Assembly (NCBI GenBank): GCA_020848015.1
Contig: JADLBA010000311.1
Span: forward strand, 1 to 15,219
DNA from: Crocinitomicaceae bacterium
Lineage (GTDB): Bacteria; Bacteroidota; Bacteroidia; Flavobacteriales_D; Sanyastnellaceae
Reading direction: 5' to 3'
Length of the DNA stretch: 15,219 nt
Part shown: positions 1 to 7,626 of the stretch, piece by piece
How positions within the stretch are numbered: the stretch's first letter is position 1
How the letters are laid out: every line of letters starts with the position of its first letter
The notes under the pieces: model-generated
The model's input: only the letters and a program-made list of their open reading frames with translations
Databases searched by the model: none
What the model was told of the DNA's origin: nothing
Translations under genes and position numbers: made by a program

Positions 1-218
1 GTATCAATATCGAGATCAATACTGTAGGAGACACGGGGTAGTTTATGATTCTCTACCACGATGACCCGGAGTCCGTTATCGAGTGTAAAAAGTTTGTATT
101 CACCGATCTGTATTTTTGGTGCGGGCCCTGCCTTGGGAGCAACTGTTCTGTTGACCTTCTGTGCAAATGAGGTAAGTGTGGTTAGTACTATGAGTAAGAA
201 AAATGCTACCTTTTTCAT
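1..218 (-). CDS. M16 family peptidase, second gene of a pair (partial, N-terminus only)
   Basis: Only the first 72 codons are in the window; the gene runs off the left edge. The protein starts MKKVAFFLLIVLTTLTSFAQ, a Sec signal peptide ending in a plausible signal peptidase I site. It continues with a YKLFTLDNGLRVIVVENHKLP segment, which is the first beta strand of the M16 (pitrilysin/insulinase) fold: compare YTLPNGLHVILHEDHSTP in the upstream gene. The zinc motif region is not reached, so it cannot be said whether this copy is catalytic. It starts 33 bp after the stop of the upstream M16 gene on the same strand, so the two are almost surely one operon. In such tandem pairs one partner often keeps HxxEH and the other is a non-catalytic half that completes the peptidase chamber; that is family knowledge, not seen here. 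It is probably periplasmic. Confidence 0.85.
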   Translation of the reverse strand, partial: MKKVAFFLLIVLTTLTSFAQKVNRTVAPKAGPAPKIQIGEYKLFTLDNGLRVIVVENHKLPRVSYSIDLDID

Positions 219-251
219 TCTTTAATCTTTCTTTTTTGCGTTACAGATTAT

Positions 252-1580
252 TTAGTTTTTGTTCAGTGCCGGATCATTTAGAAAATACAACACAACCCGG
301 TTGGCGGGTATATAATATTTTTTGGCCACGCGCATCAGGTCTTCGCGGGTTACTTCCATATAACGGTGAATCTCTGTATTGATAAGATTCGCATCGCCGT
401 AGTATGTATGATAGTTGGCAAGGCTTTCTGCTATTCCCGCCATGGAAGCATTGCGAGATACAAAATCGTTTTCAATCTGGTTGCGCAGTTTTTGGAATTC
501 TTCTTCGCTGATCAGTTCAGTTTTTACTTTTTCAAATTCGGCATTCATAGACTCTTCGACCTCTTTTGCATCTACTCCCATATTGGCAAGACCGAAGGCG
601 AGGGTCAGTCCCGGATCTTCAAGGTTGAATGTAAAAGCACCACAAAAAATAGCGAGTTGCTGATCTTCAACTACTGCCCTGTTGAGGCGTGAACTTCCTC
701 CCTGTGACAACAACTGGTTCAACATATCAACGGCATAAAAATCCTTTGTACCCTGAGCAGGGATATGATATGCCTCCACGACCATCGGTAGTTGATCTTT
801 GCCCCAGATCGTATCCCGCACCTCCCCGCTATTTAGCGGCTCCACCACTTTCGGACGGGGAATTTCACGGGTACCTTTTGGTATTTCAGAAAAGTATTTT
901 TCTATGAGTGCCCTGATCTCAGAAGGTTTGAAATCGCCTGCAATGCTCAACGTCGCATTGTTGGGGACGTAAAATGTTTTATAAAAATCAATGAAATCCT
1001 GCTCTTTGGCGGCATTAAGGTCTTCCATACTTCCAATTGGATTCCATGAGTAGGGATGCTTTTTGTAGGCTGCCTTCAGAGTTTCGGGAAGAAGATTGCC
1101 ATAAGGCTGATTATCGTACCGTTGACGTTTTTCCTCCTTTACCACCTCACGTTGTGTTTCTATACCGACAAGATCCACACGGGCGTGCATCATGCGCTCA
1201 CTCTCAAGCCATAGCCCCAACTCCAACTGGTTGCTCGGAAGTAATTCATAGTAAAACGTCCTGTCTTGTGTTGTGTTGGCATTAAGTGCACCGCCTGCAT
1301 TTTCGACATATTTTGAGTATTCGCCGCGGCCTATATGATCAGAACCTTCAAATAAAAGGTGCTCAAAGAAGTGAGCCATTCCTGTACGCCCGGTAGTCTC
1401 ATTTTTAGAGCCGACATGATAAAGAACAGTTACGGCAACGATCGGAGTACTGTGATCTTCGTGCAATATCACATGGAGACCATTGGGAAGAGTGTACTCT
1501 TCGAACCGGAGATTTTGTGCGGTGGCAATAAGTCCTGTCAGCGCGGCACCGGTGGCCAGCAAATACCGGGTTATTTTCAT
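252..1580 (-). CDS. M16 family zinc metallopeptidase (insulinase/processing-peptidase type), secreted
   Basis: This 442-residue protein has an N-terminal signal peptide (about residues 1-21, ending ATAQ) followed by the M16 N-terminal domain. The inverted zinc motif HxxEH is present as HFFEH (H70, E73, H74), and the third ligand is expected in the REVVKEE segment near residues 144-150. A second M16 domain follows from about residue 195 (the YVPNNATLSIAGDF segment is the usual junction) to the end. The length fits a single-chain half of a bacterial M16 pair. It should be an active zinc endopeptidase in the periplasm or bound to the envelope. The gene lies directly upstream of a second M16 gene, 33 bp apart. 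A possible weak -7 box (TATTTTCG) lies upstream, but I do not count it as a promoter. The substrate is unknown. Confidence 0.93.
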   Translation of the reverse strand: MKITRYLLATGAALTGLIATAQNLRFEEYTLPNGLHVILHEDHSTPIVAVTVLYHVGSKNETTGRTGMAHFFEHLLFEGSDHIGRGEYSKYVENAGGALNANTTQDRTFYYELLPSNQLELGLWLESERMMHARVDLVGIETQREVVKEEKRQRYDNQPYGNLLPETLKAAYKKHPYSWNPIGSMEDLNAAKEQDFIDFYKTFYVPNNATLSIAGDFKPSEIRALIEKYFSEIPKGTREIPRPKVVEPLNSGEVRDTIWGKDQLPMVVEAYHIPAQGTKDFYAVDMLNQLLSQGGSSRLNRAVVEDQQLAIFCGAFTFNLEDPGLTLAFGLANMGVDAKEVEESMNAEFEKVKTELISEEEFQKLRNQIENDFVSRNASMAGIAESLANYHTYYGDANLINTEIHRYMEVTREDLMRVAKKYYIPANRVVLYFLNDPALNKN

Positions 1581-1776
1581 AGTTTGATTTTCAAATTACG
1601 GAGCGAAAATAGACAATCCTCCGATTGGAATAGCCCCATTGAAGATAAGCGGTAAAAAATACGTGTCAGCGGTACTCTTTTGTACTTTGTTTTTCCTTGG
1701 AATAAAGAACGAAGCATTCAAAAATCCATCACCTTATATATTGAAATGCGGTAAGCGTGGTTGTGTGCTCCGATGT

Positions 1777-2028
1777 TTATTTTTCACTAATAATTATAGG
1801 AAAAAAACCATTTGACACAATCATCGAATAGCCGCCAGATGATCCGGTAAAAACAAGTTCTGCCTTCACTTTGCGGCTGGCCTGATCTACTTGTAGCACT
1901 GTAAGACTTCTTCCGCCATTGCATTGGAAGATATTTCCGGAAAAATTGCCGATCCACATTCCCATAAGGAGGGCGGAAAAAGAAACGGCAATAACAAAAT
2001 TCGCCAATTTGAATACGGAATTTCTCAT
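1777..2028 (-). CDS. Small hypothetical membrane-anchored or secreted protein
   Basis: This is an 83-codon frame that I do not recognise. It has an N-terminal hydrophobic stretch (about residues 8-26, after a Lys/Arg-containing start), then a short, mostly beta-like, polar tail. A cysteine lies at about residue 36. It is transcribed away from the metal operon, with 115 bp between the two starts. The absence of other frames on this stretch, the positive-then-hydrophobic N-terminus and the balanced composition support a real gene. There is no ribosome binding site or clear promoter, and no known motif. It could be a chance frame. Confidence 0.38.
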   Translation of the reverse strand: MRNSVFKLANFVIAVSFSALLMGMWIGNFSGNIFQCNGGRSLTVLQVDQASRKVKAELVFTGSSGGYSMIVSNGFFPIIISEK

Positions 2029-2131
2029 CTGGATAGCTCAGTTAAGGTTTCGCTCTACTACCATTCCAATATAACCAAGGATACAATTAAATAAAGACAT
2101 CTTCTGTAGATTTTTTTCTTAATATTAGTTC

Positions 2132-2139
2132 TATATTTG
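2132..2139 (+). promoter_or_regulatory. Bacteroidota-type -7 box for the metal operon
   Basis: TATATTTG matches the Bacteroidota sigma-factor -7 consensus TAnnTTTG exactly. No good -33 TTTG is seen; a T-rich run (about 2111-2117) lies at roughly the right distance. The box ends only 4 bases before the GTG at 2144 and 10 bases before the ATG at 2150, so a transcript from it would have almost no leader. Confidence 0.5.
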
Positions 2140-2143
2140 GCGC

Positions 2144-2524
2144 GTGAAAATGTGCTTGTCCCGAATTGCTGTCTTTTTCCTAGCATTAATTTTTTTGCTT
2201 AAAACCTGTGGCTCTGGGATTATTTTCCTCGATTATTTTATCCACAAAGAATACATTACAGAGACCTTCTGCGTTAACAAGATTAAGCCTGAGATGAAGT
2301 GCGATGGCAAGTGCCACCTTAAAAAGGAACTTGAAAAGGAAGAAAAAAAGAACACCGGACCTCTTGCCTCCTCAAAAGAAAAAAAAGAAGAGCAACTCTG
2401 TCAGGAAGTAAAGTGCGCGGTCATTTTGTTTCCTGTTGTCTTCCGGAATTCTTATGGAAACTTTTATCTGCTGAGTGATTCAGACTTGCACAGGCAAATT
2501 ATTGACCACCCGCCTATCGTCTGA
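2144..2524 (+). CDS. Small Cys-motif membrane protein, first gene of probable metal operon
   Basis: The protein is 126 residues from GTG 2144, or 124 from ATG 2150. The ATG fits the close promoter box better. An N-terminal hydrophobic helix (about residues 5-30) is followed by an extracytoplasmic segment. This holds F-[IV]-H-K-E-Y-I-T-E-T-F-C and then KPEMKCDGKCHLKKEL, with cysteines at 43, 53 and 57 (numbering from the GTG), and then a highly charged Lys/Glu stretch. I recall this CxGKCxLKK pattern from short uncharacterised proteins of Bacteroidota, often beside metal or TonB-linked genes; that is recollection and was not checked. The two closely spaced cysteines and adjacent His could bind a metal. 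The gene heads a plus-strand set with the Met-rich barrel, MbnP-like lipoprotein and cytochrome. There is a 163-bp gap to the next gene, in which I see no convincing gene. Confidence 0.75.
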   Translation: MKMCLSRIAVFFLALIFLLKTCGSGIIFLDYFIHKEYITETFCVNKIKPEMKCDGKCHLKKELEKEEKKNTGPLASSKEKKEEQLCQEVKCAVILFPVVFRNSYGNFYLLSDSDLHRQIIDHPPIV

Positions 2525-2687
2525 TCTTATTTTTAGATGAGACCGGCTTTAATTAGGTGGGCTTATCTTGTCTTTTCCCTGATTATTACTGCATGGGATA
2601 CTGAATTCTTATCTGAATCAAGAAGGAGTTGGTACGTTTTGGTATCATGGATGCTATTTTGTTTTACTTGTCATCCGATATTTTGTT

Positions 2688-3764
2688 ATGGGAGTTTTTC
2701 GTATAATTTTTTTATCCGGACTGTTCGCTTGTTGTAGCGCACCCATTATCAGTGCACAGACAGAGGCAGACAGCCTTGTTTGCAATGATGCGGGGTGCTG
2801 TCTTGTAAATGCTCCCCCAGCAGGGATTATGTTTTCCCATGTCCACTCCAGAGGTGAGTGGATGCTTTCATATCGCTATATGAAAATGAATATGGAAGGG
2901 CTGCGAAGTGGAACGGAGGATGTAGGTCTTGACCAGGTATTTCAGTCCTACCTAATGGCACCCCGCTCAATGGAAATGGATATGCACATGCTGATGCTGA
3001 TGTATGGTATTTCTAAAAGAGCAACATTGATGGCAATGGGAAACTATAATATCAACCGGATGGAAATGGAGATGTTCGCTGGTTCTCATGATCATGGTGC
3101 CGGTGAAATCAATGTTGAAACCGCCCACAAGATGAATTCTTCAGGCTGGGGCGACACTAAATTGTATCTTCTTTTTGATCTGCTTTCCACTCCCCATCAC
3201 CGGATCACTCCCGGCACAGGGCTTAGTCTGCCCACAGGGAGTATAAAGATTGGCGGATTACCGGAGGATATGATGTATAGCGGGAAACGTTATCCCTACG
3301 CTATGCAAACCGGTACAGGTACCTGGGATTGGGTATCTGCACTGTGTTATATTTTCCAAAAGAAAAAAACAACCATTGGCAACCAGGTATTGTCAACTAT
3401 TCGAACGGGGTATAACTACTTGGGTTACAAATGGGGAAATGAATTCGCAATGAATAACTGGATCGCGTATCGCGGTGCAGAATTTCTGAGCATTTCACTG
3501 AGAGCTGAAAGTTCAGTGTCAGGTAGAATTAAAGGCCACGTCAACGAACTCTTTCGATACATGGAACCGTCTGCCAATCCTGTCAATTATGGTGGGAGGA
3601 AAGTGATGATTTTTGGAGGAATTACAATTTCCCCGGTTCGTGGATTCTGGCAAAACCTGCAACTGGCTGTCGAATATGGATTGCCGGTTTTCCACTTTGC
3701 CGATGGAATCCAGATGAAATCAACCAGTTATTTGAATGTTTCATTATCTGTTACAATAAATTGA
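2688..3764 (+). CDS. Met-rich outer-membrane beta-barrel, transporter-like protein
   Basis: The protein has 358 residues with a Sec signal peptide (cleavage near ISAQ, residue 24). The mature part alternates polar and aromatic residues as in an outer-membrane barrel, and it ends in a short strand with a YLNVSLSVTIN tail. It resembles the loosely defined 'transporter'/phenol MetA-degradation-like barrel group. Its striking feature is clustered methionine: YMKMNM at about 64-69, MEMDMHMLMLM at 95-105 and MEMEM at 125-129, followed by SHDHGAG at 133-139. Met and His clusters of this kind are typical of copper or silver handling proteins. A CNDAGCC cluster lies at 32-38, near the mature N-terminus. 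The start is the first ATG before the signal peptide. The stop is 16 bp before the MbnP-like gene, so they are co-transcribed. A role in moving copper across the outer membrane is inference. Confidence 0.8.
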   Translation: MGVFRIIFLSGLFACCSAPIISAQTEADSLVCNDAGCCLVNAPPAGIMFSHVHSRGEWMLSYRYMKMNMEGLRSGTEDVGLDQVFQSYLMAPRSMEMDMHMLMLMYGISKRATLMAMGNYNINRMEMEMFAGSHDHGAGEINVETAHKMNSSGWGDTKLYLLFDLLSTPHHRITPGTGLSLPTGSIKIGGLPEDMMYSGKRYPYAMQTGTGTWDWVSALCYIFQKKKTTIGNQVLSTIRTGYNYLGYKWGNEFAMNNWIAYRGAEFLSISLRAESSVSGRIKGHVNELFRYMEPSANPVNYGGRKVMIFGGITISPVRGFWQNLQLAVEYGLPVFHFADGIQMKSTSYLNVSLSVTIN

Positions 3765-3780
3765 TTATAAATTTAAAAAA

Positions 3781-4566
3781 ATGAAATTAAAAATTAATAT
3801 CTTACTCTTAACTGTAGGGCTGATAATAATCGCCGGAATTTTTTCCTGTAAAAAGGGCGACCAGGAACTCACCGAAACACAGCAAAGCCCGAAAGGAACG
3901 CTGATGTTTCATTTGCACTCTTATCTCGATATGAATGAGGTGGATCTTTACAACATCGTTTATACTACCTCATCAGGAAGAGATATTTCCCTCAGCCTTG
4001 CACAGATGTATATCTCCGATATACAGTTGGTGAAAGCCGATGGTTCTACCTATAGTGTATCAGGGAAAAATGTCTTGAAAGTATTTGAGTCTGAAACATT
4101 TGAAGTGGGTGAAGTTCCCGTTGGTAATTACAAGTCTGTGCGTTTTAAGGTTGGTCTGAACCCTGCTACCAATGCGGTGAATCCAGAGTCTTCACCAGAT
4201 GTAGCTATTCTGAATAGACCCGAAATGTGGTTTGGCACAAATGCACAACCCGACGGATATGTATTTCTGAATGTGCAGGGAAGTATCGATACTACCGCGT
4301 TGATGACTGGAACTCCGGTTCCATTTGTTTATAAAATCGGAACTAATGCAAACTATGTTCAAGTTACACTGCCGGACAATAATTTTTCAATCATGGAAGA
4401 CCAAGTGCAGTTTGTTCATTTGCTTGCTGATTATTACAAGTTGTTTGAAGGAATTCAGCTTGATCAAATCAATCATCTTTTCGTTGAGTCGCCTGCTGAT
4501 AATTCTTCTGTTACAGCACTGACCATAGCTGCAAACATTCCAAAAATATTCCGCTATGATGAATGA
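3781..4566 (+). CDS. MbnP-like lipoprotein (probable copper-binding)
   Basis: This 261-residue protein has a lipoprotein signal (hydrophobic 7-20, lipobox IFSC with Cys23). The body follows the MbnP-like pattern: a beta strand GTLMFHLHSYLD near residue 40, a SLAQMYISDIQLVKADG segment near 78-92, GNYKSVRFKVGLNP near 119-132, and a tryptophan in the PEMWFG segment near 148. Characterised MbnP proteins, partners of the diheme enzyme MbnH, bind copper through a site made from an oxidised Trp. Which residue would do this here cannot be judged by eye. Only 7 bp separate it from the cytochrome gene downstream. No MbnH-type diheme peroxidase is in this window; the following small cytochrome is its only heme partner here. 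It is placed in the periplasm or on the outer membrane. Confidence 0.8.
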   Translation: MKLKINILLLTVGLIIIAGIFSCKKGDQELTETQQSPKGTLMFHLHSYLDMNEVDLYNIVYTTSSGRDISLSLAQMYISDIQLVKADGSTYSVSGKNVLKVFESETFEVGEVPVGNYKSVRFKVGLNPATNAVNPESSPDVAILNRPEMWFGTNAQPDGYVFLNVQGSIDTTALMTGTPVPFVYKIGTNANYVQVTLPDNNFSIMEDQVQFVHLLADYYKLFEGIQLDQINHLFVESPADNSSVTALTIAANIPKIFRYDE

Positions 4567-4573
4567 TTGATAC

Positions 4574-4951
4574 ATGAACAGGGCGTTAGGTATGTTGATT
4601 CTTGTTTTGTGCTCCTCCTGTCGCTATGATGTGGAACAACTCTCTTGCAACCTGCCGGAAACGGTGTCTTTTGGCAACGATATTATTCCATTGTTTAATC
4701 AGCACTGCAATATTCCCGATTGTCATTCTGGCAATAACCCGCAGGGAAATCTCAATCTTGAACAGGAAAATGCATATAGCGAATTGTTGAAGGGTGGAGG
4801 TGGATATATTGATACAATACAGCCGACCCACAGTGTATTGCTATCTATGATGCGCTCGCTTTCCGATCCCATGCCCCCTTCGGGGAACCTTGATTCCTGT
4901 GATATTAGATTAGTAGAACGCTGGATTATTCAAAATGCTAAAAATAATTAA
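4574..4951 (+). CDS. Small c-type cytochrome domain lipoprotein with CX4CH heme motif
   Basis: This 125-residue protein has a hydrophobic N-terminus and an LCSSC lipobox-like site (Cys16 probable). It then carries the pattern of single-domain cytochromes found in secreted Bacteroidota and Planctomycetota proteins: FGNDIIPLFNQHC..., a CxxxxCH heme-attachment motif (C45, C50, H51), a SGNNPQGNLNL segment, a PTHSVLLSMM helix, then DPMPPSGNLD with M100 as the likely sixth heme ligand, and a closing ERWIIQNAKNN helix. The standard motif is CxxCH; the four-residue spacer is seen directly and recurs in this lipoprotein type as far as I recall. It is the last gene of the operon. It could pass electrons to or from the MbnP-like protein or another envelope redox partner. 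Confidence 0.78.
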   Translation: MNRALGMLILVLCSSCRYDVEQLSCNLPETVSFGNDIIPLFNQHCNIPDCHSGNNPQGNLNLEQENAYSELLKGGGGYIDTIQPTHSVLLSMMRSLSDPMPPSGNLDSCDIRLVERWIIQNAKNN

Positions 4952-5692
4952 CTCTGCTAATTGGTAGGAGACGGGCAAAAAAAATAATAGACAGACTTTT
5001 TTATTGTAATGCTTTCAACAAATTTTCATCAGGAAAGCCAAGCGATTCTATTTTCCCAAAACCGTTAATAGATATTTCCACATCTGTCCAAAACGTTCTT
5101 GAACTAAGGAAAAATAAATGTTATTGCCAATGGTAAAACGACACTCCGAATATTGACGATACAACCCACCAGATAAACAACAAAAAGCAATTGACACAGT
5201 ATTAAAACAGGCTGAATTATTAGCAGACAATTTAACAGCATGAGAACAAGCCGCACAAGCCCAAGCACAGGCTAAAGCTTGCAAAAGAGTTTTCACCTTT
5301 TCCACGCAGAAAAAATTGGATTAAAAAAAACTCCTCCGCTCCTGAAGACACTCCAAAAGGAAACAACATACAAATGGCACCTCTCGAATTTGGTTTCATT
5401 CATCCGGCTCAATCTATTTGTGAAGATTGACCTCAAGAAATGGTTAGATAAACCATTTCCGGATGATGATGAAATAGATAAATTGGATTTACAATTGACA
5501 CTCTTCTGAAATAGAAGATGGGGGCTGATATTGTAAAACCTACTTTTTCACCAGAAAAACCGCGTCAATTAAGGAGCTGTTTTCAAAAATCAAACGTTTT
5601 GGATAGGTGTGATTCTGCATATTGAATTGAAACGGGAAAACCATTTTTCTCCTTTCCGATTATCTTGCAGCCGTCTGGAAATACTTTCCATA
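4952..5692. other. Long stretch without an intact gene
   Basis: There are 741 bases with only short frames on either strand. Within it, 5130-5243 reads as a decayed HsdR C-terminus (listed separately). A minus-strand frame ending near 5008 reads ...ISINGFGKIESLGFPDENLLKALQ; it is open for only about 41 codons and not recognised. The frames at 5048-5305 (minus) and 5279-5509 (plus) have no recognisable motif. The stretch looks like degraded accessory DNA between two intact regions. Confidence 0.6.
5130..5243 (+). pseudogene. Relic of type I restriction enzyme HsdR C-terminus (DUF3387-like)
   Basis: Plus-strand reading gives MVKR, then a disrupted stretch, then RYNPPDKQQKAIDTVLKQ followed by AELLADNLTA and a stop. 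In intact HsdR proteins with a DUF3387 tail, the C-terminal end reads roughly MVKR-x2-RKYGYPPDKQ-x-A-x3-VL-x-QAE. The match covers both blocks in the right order and at nearly the right distance. In between, the frame is broken: it contains a TGA stop, and the adjacent frame gives LR where LR is expected. No start, helicase or nuclease domain is present nearby. There are no hsdM or hsdS genes in the window. The assignment rests on a recalled family pattern. Confidence 0.5.
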
Positions 5693-6307
5693 ATGAAGAT
5701 TATCTGTATTGGACGCAATTATTCGGAGCACGCAAAAGAGTTGGGCAATAAGATTCCCGATGTTCCGGTTTTCTTCTGCAAACCGGATTCTGCTGTCTTG
5801 CCCAAGGGAACTCCATTTTTTATTCCCGACTGGTCTGCAAATATTCAATTTGAAGTCGAACTGGTGTATCGCATTCATCGCCTGGGGAAAAACATTGAGT
5901 ACCGATTTGCCCCCCGCTATTATGCGGAAGTAGGGCTCGGTATAGACTTTACAGCACGCGATATTCAGGAGAGACAAAAGAGAAATGGGCTGCCTTGGGA
6001 ATTGGCTAAAGCATTTGATGGCTCGGCTGTAATTTCTCAAGAATTTATTTCATTAGAAGATATTTCCGACCGAACAAATATTCGGTTTTCACTGAAAAAA
6101 AATAACCAAACGGTGCAGAGCGGTCATTCTGCCGGGATGATTTTTTCCATTGACAGAATAATAGAATATATATCAAAATACATGACACTGAAAATGGGCG
6201 ATCTGATCTTCACAGGAACCCCCGCAGGAGTTGGTCCCGTTGCAGTCGGCGTTGTGCTTGAAGGCTATATTGAAGAAAAAAAAATGTTCAGGGTGAATAT
6301 CAGATAA
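5693..6307 (+). CDS. Fumarylacetoacetate hydrolase family protein (FAHD1/YcgM-like acylpyruvase)
   Basis: With the ATG at 5693 the product is 204 residues, the normal size of the short FAH family, and it begins MKIICIGRNYSEHAKELGN, the usual N-terminus. The upstream ATG at 5609 would add 28 residues that do not fit, so I reject it. The divalent-metal triad is present as E54 and E56 (in FEVEL) and D85 (in GIDFTARDIQ). The KAFDGSA segment and the closing GDLIFTGTPAGVGPV segment are also classical. The family hydrolyses C-C bonds in acylpyruvates or decarboxylates oxaloacetate; the exact substrate cannot be told from sequence. It is cytoplasmic. Its last 8 bases overlap the end of the convergent DAHP synthase gene. 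Confidence 0.93.
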   Translation: MKIICIGRNYSEHAKELGNKIPDVPVFFCKPDSAVLPKGTPFFIPDWSANIQFEVELVYRIHRLGKNIEYRFAPRYYAEVGLGIDFTARDIQERQKRNGLPWELAKAFDGSAVISQEFISLEDISDRTNIRFSLKKNNQTVQSGHSAGMIFSIDRIIEYISKYMTLKMGDLIFTGTPAGVGPVAVGVVLEGYIEEKKMFRVNIR

Positions 6308-7424
6308 TGTCCCTTTCCGGTTTGTTTTCTTTGGAATCCGCCTCATTCATAATGTGGGTCTGTCTGCGAATAGATTCGGCATGAAGTGCATCGAGATATA
6401 CTTTCATAAATGCTGGTGTCAGACCCAGTTTTTTTGCCCATTCAGTTCGCGTATTTCTGATCTCGCTCCACCGCTCGATCTGAAGAATCATTACGTTGTT
6501 TTCTTTTTTGTACCATCCGATTTCTTCCGCCAGTTTCATACGTTGCGCAATCAGGTGAAGAATATCCTCGTCCGTCCTGTCTATTTCCGACCTGAGCAGT
6601 GCAAGTTCATTTTCCCCTTTAGGAAATTTTGTCCGTACATGAAGACTATTGATGAGTGTAAGAAGGTTTTCAGGGGTAATTTGTTGCCTTGCATCGCTCC
6701 AAGCCTTGTCGGGACTAATATGTGATTCAATCATCAGCCCAGACATTCCGAGGTCGAGCGCTTGTTGTGCCACCTTAGCTAAAAGGTCTCTTCGCCCACA
6801 AATATGACTGGGGTCGCAAAAAATTTCAAGAGAGGGGAAAAGTGTTTTTAGGCCAATAGGTATTTCCCACATCGGCTTGTTGCGGTAAATGGTTTTTCCA
6901 AAAAATGAAAAACCGCGGTGCATTGCAATTATTTTGCGGATGCCGGCGCGCTGCAAACGCTCAATTGCACCGATCCATAATTGAAGATCGGGATTTACCG
7001 GATTTTTTACAATAACCGGAATATCTGATCCTTGTAATGCGTCGGCAATTTCCTGTACGCTGAAAGGATTTACCGTGGTGCGAGAGCCAATCCATAAAAC
7101 ATCGAACCCCGCATTCAGACATAGTTCTACGTGATGGGCACTGGCGACTTCAGTAGCGATCGGAAGACCTGTTTCCTTTTTTACATTCACCATCCATTCT
7201 ATCCCCGCTTCGCCTACTCCTTCAAACGAATCCGGCCTTGTGCGCGGTTTCCAGATTCCACCGCGAAAAAGATGAACCCCGCCTGTCGCAGCAAGTTGCC
7301 TCGCTGTCGAAAGCAGTTGCTCTTCCGTTTCTACACTGCACGGCCCTGAAATGAGAAAAGGTTTTTCTTTTCCCGGCCACCAATTAGACAGCGGGATAAT
7401 ATCAGCGATAGATCGTTGGTTCAT
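6300..7424 (-). CDS. Bifunctional DAHP synthase / chorismate mutase (type II)
   Basis: This 374-residue fusion has an N-terminal domain (about 20-260) that is a KDO8P-synthase-like type I DAHP synthase: GPCSVE at 27-32, KPRT at 59-62, then TEVASAHHVE, WIGSRTTVNP, VKNPVNPDL, AMHRGFS, DPSHICGRRD and MIESHISPDKAWSDA. It condenses phosphoenolpyruvate and erythrose 4-phosphate at the start of the shikimate pathway. The C-terminal domain (about 273-358) is an AroQ-type chorismate mutase: LRSEIDRTDEDILHLIAQRM, then a KKENN turn and the closing LDALHAESIRRQ helix. It converts chorismate to prephenate. This order (synthase first, mutase last) is common in Bacteroidota and differs from the Bacillus fusion, where the mutase is N-terminal. 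No other aromatic pathway gene is in the window. Confidence 0.95.
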   Translation of the reverse strand: MNQRSIADIIPLSNWWPGKEKPFLISGPCSVETEEQLLSTARQLAATGGVHLFRGGIWKPRTRPDSFEGVGEAGIEWMVNVKKETGLPIATEVASAHHVELCLNAGFDVLWIGSRTTVNPFSVQEIADALQGSDIPVIVKNPVNPDLQLWIGAIERLQRAGIRKIIAMHRGFSFFGKTIYRNKPMWEIPIGLKTLFPSLEIFCDPSHICGRRDLLAKVAQQALDLGMSGLMIESHISPDKAWSDARQQITPENLLTLINSLHVRTKFPKGENELALLRSEIDRTDEDILHLIAQRMKLAEEIGWYKKENNVMILQIERWSEIRNTRTEWAKKLGLTPAFMKVYLDALHAESIRRQTHIMNEADSKENKPERDII

Positions 7425-7626
7425 AAAATCGGACGAAAGATAAAACAGGATAAGTATAGATTGGTGCTATGTGGATGCTTCCCTCCGGAGGTGCAATTTT
7501 TAAAAGTGAAAAATGCACTGTGTGAAATAATTTTTCTCACTCCATCACAGTATGGATTCCATCCTGATTACAGTTTAACGTTGCTTCCGGAAGAAGAATA
7601 ATTGTTTCACTTAATCCAAATCAACA

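Noticed and set aside
2537..2737. 66-codon plus-strand frame between the Cys-motif gene and the Met-rich barrel
   Set aside because: It overlaps the signal peptide of the barrel gene by 50 bases, has no motif, and its composition is not convincing.
5048..5305. 85-codon minus-strand frame, Cys/Ala-rich at its start
   Set aside because: It lies antisense to the readable HsdR relic; the Cys/Ala run is the complement of a Gln/Ala-rich stretch on the other strand.
5609..5692. Upstream in-frame ATG for the hydrolase gene
   Set aside because: The extra 28 residues are not part of the family, whose members start at the MKIICIGRNY segment.
7425..7626. Expected second copy of the tRNA-Leu 3' end as left attachment site
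   Set aside because: I read this stretch for a match to the tRNA 3' sequence and found none; CCTCCGGAGG at about 7477 is a palindrome but not a match.
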